From contig NZ_WHTD01000032.1 in NCBI RefSeq assembly GCF_009379765.1, positions 1 through 61,772 on the forward strand: a DNA stretch of 61,772 nt. Reading direction: 5' to 3'. The notes under the pieces are model-generated. The model searched no databases and was not told where the DNA came from. It saw only the letters and a list, made by a program, of their open reading frames with translations. Position 1 is the stretch's first letter. Each line of letters begins with the position of its first letter. The stretch is from Actinophytocola sp. Lineage in GTDB: Bacteria > Actinomycetota > Actinomycetes > Mycobacteriales > Pseudonocardiaceae. The position numbers and the translations under genes were made by a program. This document shows, piece by piece, positions 19,499-28,870 of the stretch.

Positions 19499-20221
19499 TC
19501 ACGCCACGGCCTCCTGCTTGCGGACCAGGTGCAGGAAGGCCTGCTCGAGGTCGTCGGTGTCGGTGACGGTGCGGAGGGCGGCCGGCGTGTCGTCGGCGAG
19601 AATGTCACCGTCGCGCATCAGCAGCAGCCGCTCGCAGCGGGCGGCCTCGTCCATCACGTGGCTCGACACGAGCAGAGTGACGCCGCGGTCGGCGAGCCTG
19701 CGGAACAGGTCCCACAGCTCCTCGCGCAGCACCGGGTCGAGGCCGACTGTCGGCTCGTCGAGAACCAGCAGCTCAGGACGGCCGAGCAGGGCGACGGCCA
19801 GGCTCGCCCGGCTGAGCTCACCACCGGACAGGTTGCCCACCAGCTGGTTGGCGTTGCGGCCCAGACCGACCTCCCCGATCACCCGGTCCACGTCGTCCCC
19901 GGGCGCCCGCAATATCGCGGCGAAGTAACGAAGGCTCTCGGTGACCGTCAGGTCCGCGTAGACCGACGGGTTCTGCGTCGCGTAGCCGATCTTGTCGCGC
20001 AGCCGGGCGCTGCCGGCCGGATCGCCGAGCACCGTGACGGTGCCGCCCGCGACGATCTGCACCCCGACGACCGCGCGCATGAGGGTGGTCTTGCCGCACC
20101 CGCTCGGACCGAGCAGGCCGGTGATCGAGCCGCGTGCGATGGCGAAGCTCACGTCGTGCAGCACCTCCCGGGTGCCGCGGCGCACCCGCAGCCCCTCGGC
20201 GACGACAGTGTAATTAGTCAT
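19499..20221 (-). CDS. ABC transporter ATP-binding protein (drug exporter type)
   Basis: 240 aa. Walker A GLLGPSGCGKTT, signature LSGGELSRA, Walker B LLVLDEPTVGLDP and the H-loop VSSHVMDEA are all intact. The DEPTVGLDP form is typical of DrrA/CcmA-like exporters. It lies between an upstream TetR gene and the downstream permease, giving a regulator-ATPase-permease operon on the minus strand. Confidence 0.93.
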   Translation of the reverse strand: MTNYTVVAEGLRVRRGTREVLHDVSFAIARGSITGLLGPSGCGKTTLMRAVVGVQIVAGGTVTVLGDPAGSARLRDKIGYATQNPSVYADLTVTESLRYFAAILRAPGDDVDRVIGEVGLGRNANQLVGNLSGGELSRASLAVALLGRPELLVLDEPTVGLDPVLREELWDLFRRLADRGVTLLVSSHVMDEAARCERLLLMRDGDILADDTPAALRTVTDTDDLEQAFLHLVRKQEAVA

Positions 20222-20242
20222 GCGTTTAATTCTGCGCCCGTT

Positions 20243-20267
20243 GAGTTCCGCCGTCAAGCGGAACCTC
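20243..20267. terminator. Hairpin between tetR and the ABC genes
   Basis: GAGTTCCGC / GCGGAACCTC with a 6-nt loop and one bulge. No U-run; it may attenuate read-through or serve as a TetR site. Confidence 0.4.
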
Positions 20268-20271
20268 GGGA

Positions 20272-20844
20272 TCAGCCGTCGAAATAGTGCTGGATCACCG
20301 GGGCGACGAGCTCGACGACCTCGTCCTCGGTGGCGGAGGCCATCGGCTCGGCGCCGATGACGTAGCGCATCATCACGAGGCCGATCATCTGCGAGGCCGC
20401 GCCGGTGAGCCGCAGCGGCGGCAGGTCCAGCGCCGCCGCCACCTTGGCGAGCACCGCGGTCTCCATGAACTGGCGCAGCTGCGCGGCCACCTCGGGGTTG
20501 CTGCTGACCGAGCGCACCAGCGCGAAGAAGGGCAGTCGTGTCACCGGCTCGGACCACAGTCCCAGAAACAGCCGCAGGATCCGCTCGCCGATCTGCTCGC
20601 GTGGTCCGGCCAGGATGACGTCCACCAGGGCCGACGGGTTGAACGGCAGGTTCATCGCCGCGACGAAGACCTGGTCCTTCGAGCCGAAGAAGTGGTGCAC
20701 GAGCGCCGGGTTGACCCCGGCCTCGGCCGCGATGCCGCGGATGGTGGCGCCGCCGAAGCCGCGAGCCGCGAACTGGTTGCGGGCCGCCGCCAGGATGTCG
20801 TCCCTGGTCTGCGTCTGCCCGGGCCGCCGCCCCGTACGCGCCAC
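20272..20844 (-). CDS. TetR family regulator, likely of the ABC exporter
   Basis: 190 aa. HTH at about 25-50 ([24 protein letters not shown]). The C-terminal domain has [15 protein letters not shown] and [14 protein letters not shown], closely matched in the TetR at 22141-22773, so the two are paralogues. GTG at 20844 preceded by GAGGAG. It is divergent from hisF across 39 bp and upstream of the exporter in the same direction. Confidence 0.9.
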   Translation of the reverse strand: MARTGRRPGQTQTRDDILAAARNQFAARGFGGATIRGIAAEAGVNPALVHHFFGSKDQVFVAAMNLPFNPSALVDVILAGPREQIGERILRLFLGLWSEPVTRLPFFALVRSVSSNPEVAAQLRQFMETAVLAKVAAALDLPPLRLTGAASQMIGLVMMRYVIGAEPMASATEDEVVELVAPVIQHYFDG

Positions 20845-20870
20845 CTCGGCTCCTCTCGTCCCACCGCCAG

Positions 20871-20876
20871 TATCCT
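20871..20876 (+). promoter_or_regulatory. -10 box TATCCT of hisF
   Basis: TATCCT is 7 nt before the hisF ATG at 20884. Confidence 0.55.
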
Positions 20877-20883
20877 CGACGGC

Positions 20884-21642
20884 ATGCCAGTTGCTGTCCG
20901 GGTGATTCCGTGTCTGGACGTCGACGCCGGCCGGGTGGTCAAGGGCGTCAACTTCACCGACCTCGTCGACGCGGGCGACCCGGTCGAGCTCGCCGCCGCG
21001 TACGACGCCGAGGGCGCCGACGAACTGACCTTTTTGGACGTCACCGCGTCCTCCTCGGACCGCGAGACCACGTTCGACGTGGTGCGGCGCACCGCGGAGC
21101 AGGTGTTCATCCCGCTCACCGTGGGCGGCGGCGTCCGTGCGGCGTCCGATGTGGACCGTCTGCTGCGAGCGGGCGCGGACAAGGTGAGCATCAACACAGC
21201 CGCGATCCTGCGGCCCGAGCTGCTGCACGAGTGCTCGCTGCGGTTCGGCGCGCAGTGTGTCGTCCTGTCGGTGGACGCGCGTCGGGCGGCGACCCCGTCC
21301 GGGTTCGAGGTCACCACGCACGGCGGCCGGCAGGGCACCGGCATCGACGCGGTCGAGTGGGCCGCCCGCGGCCAGGAGCTCGGCGTCGGCGAGATCCTGC
21401 TGAACTCGATGGACGCGGACGGCACCAGGGCCGGCTTCGACCTCGAGCTGATCAAGCTCGTGCGCGCGGTGGTCGACGTCCCGCTGATCGCGAGCGGCGG
21501 CGCGGGCGCGGTGGGCCACTTCCCGCCCGCGGTCGCCGCGGGCGCGGACGCAGTGCTCGCGGCGTCGGTGTTCCACTTCGGACAACTGCGCATCGGCGAG
21601 GTCAAGGACGCCTTGCGGCAGGCCGGGGTCGTGGTCCGATGA
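20884..21642 (+). CDS. hisF: Imidazole glycerol phosphate synthase, cyclase subunit
   Basis: 252 aa TIM barrel. The catalytic acids are in [14 protein letters not shown] and VVLSVDARR, with [12 protein letters not shown] as the family signature. It makes imidazole glycerol phosphate and AICAR from PRFAR using ammonia from HisH. Its stop overlaps the hisI start (ATGA). Confidence 0.96.
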   Translation: MPVAVRVIPCLDVDAGRVVKGVNFTDLVDAGDPVELAAAYDAEGADELTFLDVTASSSDRETTFDVVRRTAEQVFIPLTVGGGVRAASDVDRLLRAGADKVSINTAAILRPELLHECSLRFGAQCVVLSVDARRAATPSGFEVTTHGGRQGTGIDAVEWAARGQELGVGEILLNSMDADGTRAGFDLELIKLVRAVVDVPLIASGGAGAVGHFPPAVAAGADAVLAASVFHFGQLRIGEVKDALRQAGVVVR

Positions 21643-22148
21643 GCGAGCCTGCGAGCGATCCATTGTCACCTGGCGAGCCTGCGAGCGATCCATTGTCACC
21701 TGGCGAGCCGGCGAGCGATCCATTGTCACCTGGCGAGCCGGCGAGCGATCCATTGTCACAGGGCGAGCCTGCGAGCGAACCATTGTCACAGGGCGAGCTC
21801 CCGACACCGCCCACTTTGGACTCCGGGATCGCCGCGCGGCTCAAGCGCGACGCGGACGGTCTCGTCTGCGCGGTGGCCCAGCGGCGGGGGACCGGCGAGG
21901 TGCTCATGGTCGCGTGGATGAACGACGAGGCGCTCGCGCTGACCCTGCGGACCCGGCGGGCGACGTACTTCTCGCGCAGCCGCGGCCGGTTGTGGGTCAA
22001 GGGCGAGACGTCCGGGCACACCCAGAAGGTGCACGAGGTCCGGCTCGACTGCGACGGCGACACGGTGCTGCTGGTCGTCGACCAGGAGGGCGCGGCCTGT
22101 CACACCGGGGCGGCGACGTGCTTCGCCGAGGACGTCCTGCTCAGGTGA
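21639..22148 (+). CDS. hisI: Phosphoribosyl-AMP cyclohydrolase with repeat-encoded N-terminal extension
   Basis: 169 aa. The enzyme core begins near residue 58 ([20 protein letters not shown]) and has [43 protein letters not shown] and the metal Cys/His end CHTGAATCF. It opens the ring of phosphoribosyl-AMP. Ahead of the core are about 52 residues made of five 10-residue units like [10 protein letters not shown], coded by 30-bp tandem repeats; other HisI proteins lack this. No later start codon would exclude them, and the ATG overlaps the hisF stop, so the extension is probably translated. The 3' end overlaps the convergent TetR gene by 8 nt. Confidence 0.93.
   Translation: MSEPASDPLSPGEPASDPLSPGEPASDPLSPGEPASDPLSQGEPASEPLSQGELPTPPTLDSGIAARLKRDADGLVCAVAQRRGTGEVLMVAWMNDEALALTLRTRRATYFSRSRGRLWVKGETSGHTQKVHEVRLDCDGDTVLLVVDQEGAACHTGAATCFAEDVLLR
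21645..21794. repeat. Five 30-bp tandem repeats inside hisI
   Basis: Units start at 21645, 21675, 21705, 21735 and 21765, each beginning GAGCC(T/G)GCGAGCGA and containing CATTGTCAC. Units 1-4 are nearly identical; unit 5 has drifted (GAACC). The same motif occurs outside genes at 25185 and 36330-36456, so a dispersed repeat has expanded here in frame. Confidence 0.95.
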
Positions 22149-22773
22149 TCTCGCCGGTGATGTAGCGCTGGATGGTGGGCGCGACGGCGGCGACCATGGT
22201 GTCGATATCGGTGGAGGAGAGCGGCTCGAACTGGGCGACGTAGCGCACCATGCCCATGCCGACCAGCTGCGAGGCGACGAGCGTCGCGCGGAACTCGAGG
22301 TTGTCCAGGCCGACCGACTTCAGCACCCGCTCGACGATGTGCTTGATCAGGAAGTCGCGCAGCACATGGGCGGCCTGCTCGTGGCTGGTGACGCTGCGCA
22401 TCAGCGCGGTGAAGACGCCGCCGCCGGTGGTGTCCCAGGTGGTGAGGAAGGTGCGGACGATGCGCCGGCCGATGTCGTCCACGTCGCCGTCGAGCAGGCG
22501 GTCGGCCACGTCCTTGGGGTTGAACGGGAGCTTGAGGACGGCCTCGGCGAACAGGCCCTCCTTGCCGCCGAACCAGTGGTTGACCATGGCCGCGTCGACC
22601 CCGGCCCTGGCGGCGATCGTGCGTACCGTGGCGCCGTCGTAGCCCTGCTCGATGAACACCGCGCGGGCCGCGTCGACCAGCGCGGCGCGGGTGTCCGTGC
22701 CACCGGGCCGCCTGCCTCGGCGGCGGGCGGCCCCTTGCGTCGCTGCCTTGCTCACCTCATCATCATGCGTCAC
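22141..22773 (-). CDS. TetR family transcriptional regulator
   Basis: 210 aa. [24 protein letters not shown] near residues 48-68, then [15 protein letters not shown] and [18 protein letters not shown], shared with the TetR at 20272. The target gene is unclear: its neighbours are hisI (convergent) and trpE (divergent across a repeat-rich 222 bp). Confidence 0.88.
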   Translation of the reverse strand: MTHDDEVSKAATQGAARRRGRRPGGTDTRAALVDAARAVFIEQGYDGATVRTIAARAGVDAAMVNHWFGGKEGLFAEAVLKLPFNPKDVADRLLDGDVDDIGRRIVRTFLTTWDTTGGGVFTALMRSVTSHEQAAHVLRDFLIKHIVERVLKSVGLDNLEFRATLVASQLVGMGMVRYVAQFEPLSSTDIDTMVAAVAPTIQRYITGEIT

Positions 22774-22819
22774 GCGCGGCCAATTTTCAACAGTCCATGA
22801 ATTTCACGAGCTTCGCCCG

Positions 22820-22965
22820 GCTCCGCGAGTCCCCCATTCCCGCCCGGCGAGTGCCCCGTCCGCGAGTGGGGGACTCGCCGGTTCCGAGTGGGGGACTCGC
22901 GGGTCCTGGGCGTTGGACTCGCGGGTCCGGAGTGTTGGACTCGCGGGTCCGGGGGCGGGGCGGGG
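22820..22965. repeat. GGACTCGCGGGTCC-type repeat cluster
   Basis: At least six copies of a GGACTCGC/GCGAGTCC motif in both orientations, spaced about 22-24 bp (for example GTTGGACTCGCGGGTCCGG twice). They can fold into several alternative hairpins just upstream of trpE. Similar clusters lie at 35245-35312 and 57555-57705. Confidence 0.8.
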
Positions 22966-22995
22966 CGCGGGCGCGGTGCCGGGACAATGGGGCGC

Positions 22996-24546
22996 ATGGT
23001 CAGTGTGATCAACGCGGCGAAGGCCGTCGGCGGGCTGGGTGTCGTCTCTCCCACCCGGGACGAGTTCCACCAGCTCGCCGCCGAGCGGCGGGTCATTCCC
23101 GTGGTCCGGCGGGTGCTCGCCGACGCCGAGACGCCCGTCGGCGTGTACCGCAAGCTCGCGCAGGGACGGCCGAAGACCTTCCTCCTCGAGTCCGCCGAGA
23201 ACGGGCGTTCCTGGTCGCGCTGGTCCTTCGTCGGCGTCGACAGCTCCGCCGTGCTCACCGAGCGCGACGGCGAGGCCTGCTGGGTCGGCACCGTCCCGGA
23301 CGGCCTGCCCAGCGGCGGTGACCCGCTCCAGGTGCTCCGCGAGACCGTCGAGATCCTCCACACCGACGCCCTCCCCGGCCTCCCCCCGCTGACCGGCGGC
23401 ATGGTCGGCTTCATCGGCTACGACGCCGTCCGCCGCCTCGAGCGCCTCCCCGAGCTCACCGACGACGACCTCCGGCTCCCCGAGCTGGCCATGCTCCTCG
23501 CCACCGACCTCGCCGCGCTGGACCACCACGAGGGCACCATCACTCTCATCGCCAACGCCGTGAACTGGGACGACACCCCCGCCCGGGTCGACGCGGCCTA
23601 CGACGCCGCCATCGGGCGGCTCGACGCGATGACCGGCCGGCTGCACACCCCGACCGACGCCACCGTCGCCGTCTTCGACCGGCCCGAGCCCGAGTACGAC
23701 AGGCGCAGGAGCCGCGAGGACTACACGAGCGCGGTGCGGACCGCCAAGGAGGCCATCCGCGCCGGCGAGGGCTTCCAGGTCGTCCTCTCCCAGCGTTTCG
23801 AGATGACGACCGACGCCGACCCCCTCGACGTCTACCGCGTCCTGCGCGCCACCAACCCCAGCCCGTACATGTACCTGCTCCGCCTCGACGGCTTCGACAT
23901 CGTCGGCTCCAGCCCGGAGTCGCTGGTAACCGTGCGCGACGGCGTGGCCACCACGCACCCGATCGCCGGCACCCGGTGGCGCGGCGTCGACCCCGACGAC
24001 GACGCCCTCCTCGAGAAGGACATGCTCAGCGACGAGAAGGAGCGCGCGGAGCACGTGATGCTCGTCGACCTCGGGCGCAACGACCTCGGCCGGGTCTGCC
24101 GCCCGGGCAGCGTCCACGTCGTCGACTTCTTCCGGGTCGAGCGCTACAGCCACGTGATGCACATCGTGTCGACCGTCACCGGCACCCTCGACGAGGCCAG
24201 GACCGCCTTCGACGCCGTGGCCGCGTGCTTCCCGGCCGGCACCCTCTCCGGCGCGCCCAAGCCGCGCGCCATGGAGCTCATCGAGGAGCTGGAGCCGACC
24301 CGGCGCGGGCTCTACGGCGGCGTCGTCGGCTATCTCGACTTCGCCGGCGACGCGGACACCGCCATCGCCATCCGCACCGCGCTGATGCGCGACGGCACCG
24401 CCTACGTGCAGGCCGGCGCCGGTATCGTGGCCGACTCCGACCCGGTCGCCGAGGACATCGAGTGCGTCAACAAGGCCAAGGCCGTACTCGCCGCGATCGC
24501 CACCGCGCAGACGATGCGCCCGGCCGCCGGGGGGCGCGGTGACTGA
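22996..24546 (+). CDS. trpE: Anthranilate synthase component I
   Basis: 516 aa. It converts chorismate plus ammonia to anthranilate. The tryptophan-feedback motif FLLESAENG is near residue 65; the chorismate-binding domain has [41 protein letters not shown] and [15 protein letters not shown]. The glutaminase subunit is not in the window. ATG at 22996 is used, with another in-frame ATG 9 nt upstream; GACAAT 7 nt upstream may be a -10. It overlaps the next gene by 8 nt. Confidence 0.95.
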   Translation: MVSVINAAKAVGGLGVVSPTRDEFHQLAAERRVIPVVRRVLADAETPVGVYRKLAQGRPKTFLLESAENGRSWSRWSFVGVDSSAVLTERDGEACWVGTVPDGLPSGGDPLQVLRETVEILHTDALPGLPPLTGGMVGFIGYDAVRRLERLPELTDDDLRLPELAMLLATDLAALDHHEGTITLIANAVNWDDTPARVDAAYDAAIGRLDAMTGRLHTPTDATVAVFDRPEPEYDRRRSREDYTSAVRTAKEAIRAGEGFQVVLSQRFEMTTDADPLDVYRVLRATNPSPYMYLLRLDGFDIVGSSPESLVTVRDGVATTHPIAGTRWRGVDPDDDALLEKDMLSDEKERAEHVMLVDLGRNDLGRVCRPGSVHVVDFFRVERYSHVMHIVSTVTGTLDEARTAFDAVAACFPAGTLSGAPKPRAMELIEELEPTRRGLYGGVVGYLDFAGDADTAIAIRTALMRDGTAYVQAGAGIVADSDPVAEDIECVNKAKAVLAAIATAQTMRPAAGGRGD

Positions 24547-25033
24547 GCCGAGACCGACGCAGGCGACGCCGACGACGACCCGAGGTCCACTATGGATAGT
24601 CGCGGTGCTACTACTCGCCGCAGCGGCCGCCCTGTGGGGCTCGACCCGGATCAGCTGGGGTGTCGACACCCCGCGCTACGGCACGGCGCTCGCGCTCGCG
24701 GCGCTCGCCGGGTTCGCCGGCACGGTCGCGGTCGGCGGCTGGGGCAAGCGGGTCGTCGGCGCGGTCGTGGTGATCACCGGAGTACTCGCGGGTGCGCCGA
24801 GCGTGACCGCCGACGGCACCGGGCTCGGCCGCTGGATCGCCTTGCTGGGCGCGGTTCTGCTGGTCGTGGCGGGGTTGCTGGTGATCCGTTCCGGCGCGCT
24901 GCTGCCCACGCTCGGCGCCAGGTATCAGTCGGCTAACGCGCGGCGACGTTCCGGCGATCCGGACAAGGACATGTGGGACGGTCTGTCCCACGGTGAAGAT
25001 CCAACAGTTCGCAACCCAGAGGATGAACGCTGA
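24539..25033 (+). CDS. Trp biosynthesis-associated membrane protein (TIGR02234 type)
   Basis: 164 aa with four membrane segments ([50 protein letters not shown] and [18 protein letters not shown]). The C-terminal tail [13 protein letters not shown] is the family signature. It lies between trpE and trpC, as is usual in actinobacteria. Role unknown, perhaps transport of tryptophan or an intermediate. Confidence 0.9.
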   Translation: MTEPRPTQATPTTTRGPLWIVAVLLLAAAAALWGSTRISWGVDTPRYGTALALAALAGFAGTVAVGGWGKRVVGAVVVITGVLAGAPSVTADGTGLGRWIALLGAVLLVVAGLLVIRSGALLPTLGARYQSANARRRSGDPDKDMWDGLSHGEDPTVRNPEDER

Positions 25034-25252
25034 GCGTGGACCCGGTAACGAGTCACCGCACGGTGCGGGGTTAGCATCCCTTTGGCGGGAAAGGGGCAAA
25101 GCTGGTGACTGATAGCACCTGCGACACATCGGAAACGGCGCGACTGCCGGGACCGAGCAGCGCCGGCGAGTGTGGCCTGTGAGCGAGCCTGCGAGCGAAC
25201 GAATGTCACAGGGCGACCGCGAGCGGCTCGACCGAGCCCGCGAGGGGGAGTC
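25034..25252 (+). other. trpM-trpC spacer with hairpins and a dispersed repeat
   Basis: Contains CCGCAC-G-GTGCGG, then CCCTTT-GGCGGG-AAAGGG, then GTGACTGATAGCAC. From 25185 a dispersed repeat begins (TGAGCGAGCCTGCGAGCGAA, later GGCGACCGCGAGCGG and GAGCCCGCGAGGGGG) that leads straight to the trpC ATG and supplies its GGGGGAG ribosome site. A small open frame here (from 25172) is only read-through of the repeat. Confidence 0.6.
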
Positions 25253-26049
25253 ATGAGCGAGCTCAGCGTGCTCGAGTCGATCATCGAGGGCGTCCGCGAG
25301 GACCTGGCGGAGCGCGAGGCCGCGCTCCCGTTCGAAGCAGTGAAGGAGCGCGCGGCCAAGGCCGCGCCGCCCAAGGACGCCGTGGCCGCGCTGCGCGGCT
25401 CCGGCATCGGTGTCATCGCCGAGGTCAAGCGGCGCAGCCCGGCCAAGGGCGAGCTGGCGCAGATCGCCGACCCGGCGGCGCTGGCCAAGGACTACGCCGA
25501 CGCGGGCGCACGGGTGATCAGCGTGCTCACCGAGGGGCGGCGGTTCGGCGGCTCGCTGGCCGACCTCGACGCGGTGCGGGCCGCGGTCGACGTCCCGTTG
25601 CTGCGCAAGGACTTCGTCGTCGGCCCCTACCAGGTGCACGAGGCGCGGATGCACGGCGCCGACCTGGTCCTGCTGATCGTCGCCGCGCTGGAGCAGAACG
25701 CGCTCGTCTCGCTGCTCGACCGGGTCGAGTCGCTGGGCATGACCGCGCTGGTCGAGGTGCACACCGCCGAGGAGGCCGACCGCGCGCTCGAGGCCGGCGC
25801 CACGGTGCTGGGCATCAACGCCCGCGACCTGCACACGCTCGAGGTCGACCGGGACGTGTTCGGTCGCATCGCGCCCGGGTTGCCGGTCGACATCATCAAG
25901 ATCGCCGAGTCCGGCGTCCGCGGGCCGGGTGACCTCATGACCCACGCCGGCGCCGGTGCCGACGCCGTGCTCGTCGGCGAGAGCCTCGTCGCGAGCCCCG
26001 ACCCCAAGGCCGCCGTGGTGCAGCTCGTCACGGCCGGCTCGCATCCGGC

Positions 26050-26071
<22 letters not shown>
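25253..26071 (+). CDS. trpC: Indole-3-glycerol phosphate synthase
   Basis: 272 aa TIM barrel. [17 protein letters not shown] holds the catalytic Glu-Lys segment; [30 protein letters not shown] and [12 protein letters not shown] follow. It closes the pyrrole ring of indole. ATG at 25253 follows GGGGGAG. The C-terminus ([10 protein letters not shown]) is read inside the trpB start region, a 22-nt overlap. Confidence 0.95.
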
Positions 26072-27314
<1,243 letters not shown>

Positions 27315-27315
<1 letters not shown>

Positions 27316-28106
27316 TGGCACGGCTGGACCCGGTGTTCGCTCGCACCCGCGCGGAGGGGCGGGCCGCGCTGGTCGGCTACCTGCCGGCCGGGTACCCGAC
27401 GGTCGACGGCTCGGCAGAGCGCCTGACCGCGATGGTCGAGGCGGGCTGCGACATCGTCGAGGTCGGCGTGCCGTACTCCGACCCGGTGATGGACGGCCCC
27501 ACCATCCAGGCCGCCGCCGACCTGGCGCTGAAGGGCGGGTTCCGGCTGCGCGACCTGTTCGGTGTGGTCGAGACCGTCGCGTCGGGCGGCGGGCAGGCCG
27601 TGGTGATGACGTACTGGAACCCGGTGCACCGCTACGGCGTCGACCGGTTCGCCCGCGACCTGGCCGCCGCGGGTGGCCTGGGCATGATCACGCCGGACCT
27701 CGTCCCGGACGAGGCCGAGGACTGGCTGGCCGCCTCGGCGGCACACGACCTGGACCGCATCTTCCTGGTCGCGCCGTCCTCGTCGCCAGAGCGGCTCGCC
27801 TCGACCGCCGCCGCGACCACGGGCTTCCTGTACGCGGCCGCGGTCATGGGCGTCACCGGCGCCCGCGACCGGGTGGGCAGCGCCGCGTCCGGGCTCGTCT
27901 CGCGGGCCCGCGAGTACACCGGCGACCTGCCGATCGCCGTCGGGCTCGGCGTGCGGTCGGGCGACCAGGCGGCGGAGGTGGCAGGCTTCGCCGACGCGGT
28001 CGTCGTCGGCTCGGCGTTCGTGTCCCGCTCGGGCGACGTGTCCGGGGTGCGCGAGCTGGCCGCCGAGCTGGCCGAGGGCGTCCGCCGCCCCCTCATCGCC
28101 CGCTAG
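27315..28106 (+). CDS. trpA: Tryptophan synthase alpha chain
   Basis: 263 aa TIM barrel. Catalytic E49 and D60 are at the standard numbers in VEVGVPYSDPVMDGPTIQ. It cleaves indole-3-glycerol phosphate and channels indole to TrpB. The TAG stop at 28104-28106 is formed by the left CTAG end of a small inverted-repeat element, suggesting the original 3' end has been replaced. Confidence 0.96.
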
Positions 28107-28147
28107 TGTCGCGTGACCCTGAAACCTTTACGCCGCTGCGACACTAG
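28103..28147. mobile_element. 45-bp minimal copy of a CTAG-ended inverted repeat element
   Basis: CTAGTGTCGC at 28103-28112 is inverted perfectly at 28138-28147. The left half continues with GTGACCCTGAAACCTTTACG, the same sequence as the right end of the element at 50615-50781. The two terminal CTAGs supply the stop codons of trpA (plus) and of the convergent gene (minus). It looks like an element reduced to its end sequences by internal deletion. Confidence 0.75.
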
Positions 28148-28806
28148 AACGGGTTTTCATAACTCTGCGGGATGCGGTCGTGCGGCTGCCGCGGGTCGGC
28201 CTGTGGCACGACCGAGAGGAGCGCGGCGTAGAACTCTGCCTCGCCGCGGGCACCGTAGGCGGCCGCGTGCACGGCGGGTGAGCTCCCGAGGTACCAGACT
28301 CCGGCGGTCCGCTTGACGACGAAGATCGGTCCGTTGCCGGAGATCTCGGGCGTGGGCACGACGACGAACGCGAAGACCCGGTCGTCGATGCGGTAGGCGT
28401 CTTCCTGCCAGCCGTTCGAGCTCAACCACCGGACCAGGTGTGCGTGGTGGTCGACCTTCCGCGCCGCCGGGTCGGGTAGGTCGGCGAGCGTGCCGCCGAT
28501 GGTCTCGTCGGGGATGTTCGGGTTCATGCCGGCGGCCCGCATGGTCCGGGCGAGCTCCTTCGCGGAGCGGGCCCCGTAGATCGGCAGGCTGTCCGGGTTC
28601 GAGGCGAGGTGCCACACGTCGCCGGTGCGCTTGACGATCACGCACGGCCCGTTGCCGTAGGTCATCGCGTTCGGGTGGCCGTCGTGGTAGTCGTCCGGCT
28701 GTGTGTCGACCCAGAAGGCGAAGCCGCCGTCGGAGGCTCGCTTCTCAGCGTGCCTGGGGCCGTATCGAATGGCCACCCAGGCCACCACTTCCTCGCGTGA
28801 CAACAT
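28144..28806 (-). CDS. Protein with two YrhB/Imm35-like repeats, unknown function
   Basis: 220 aa, cytoplasmic, no signal peptide. Two copies of one motif: GNGPCVIVKRTGDVWHLASN...YGAR (51-80) and GNGPIFVVKRTAGVWYLGSS...YGAR (157-187), each preceded by an alpha-beta segment. The pattern resembles the YrhB/Imm35 family of immunity-like proteins, normally single-domain. No toxin gene is next to it. It sits between trpA and lgt, genes that are normally adjacent in actinobacteria, so it is probably a later insertion. The minus-strand box TAGGGT at 28828-28833 could be its -10. Confidence 0.6.
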   Translation of the reverse strand: MLSREEVVAWVAIRYGPRHAEKRASDGGFAFWVDTQPDDYHDGHPNAMTYGNGPCVIVKRTGDVWHLASNPDSLPIYGARSAKELARTMRAAGMNPNIPDETIGGTLADLPDPAARKVDHHAHLVRWLSSNGWQEDAYRIDDRVFAFVVVPTPEISGNGPIFVVKRTAGVWYLGSSPAVHAAAYGARGEAEFYAALLSVVPQADPRQPHDRIPQSYENPF

Positions 28807-28857
28807 GATCGAGATCGTGTCACGGGACCCTATGTGCGCCGCACGGACGTCGCCCGT

Positions 28858-28863
28858 TACGGT
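28858..28863 (+). promoter_or_regulatory. -10 box TACGGT of lgt
   Basis: TACGGT is 7 nt before the lgt GTG at 28871; leaderless arrangement. Confidence 0.55.
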
Positions 28864-28870
28864 GACGCGC

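Noticed and set aside
21645..21794. CRISPR array
   Set aside because: The 30-bp units are directly adjacent with no spacers, lie in a gene, and no cas genes are present.
25172..25252. Longer TrpC starting at 25172
   Set aside because: The added residues are translated dispersed repeat ([10 protein letters not shown]), and a strong ribosome site precedes the ATG at 25253.
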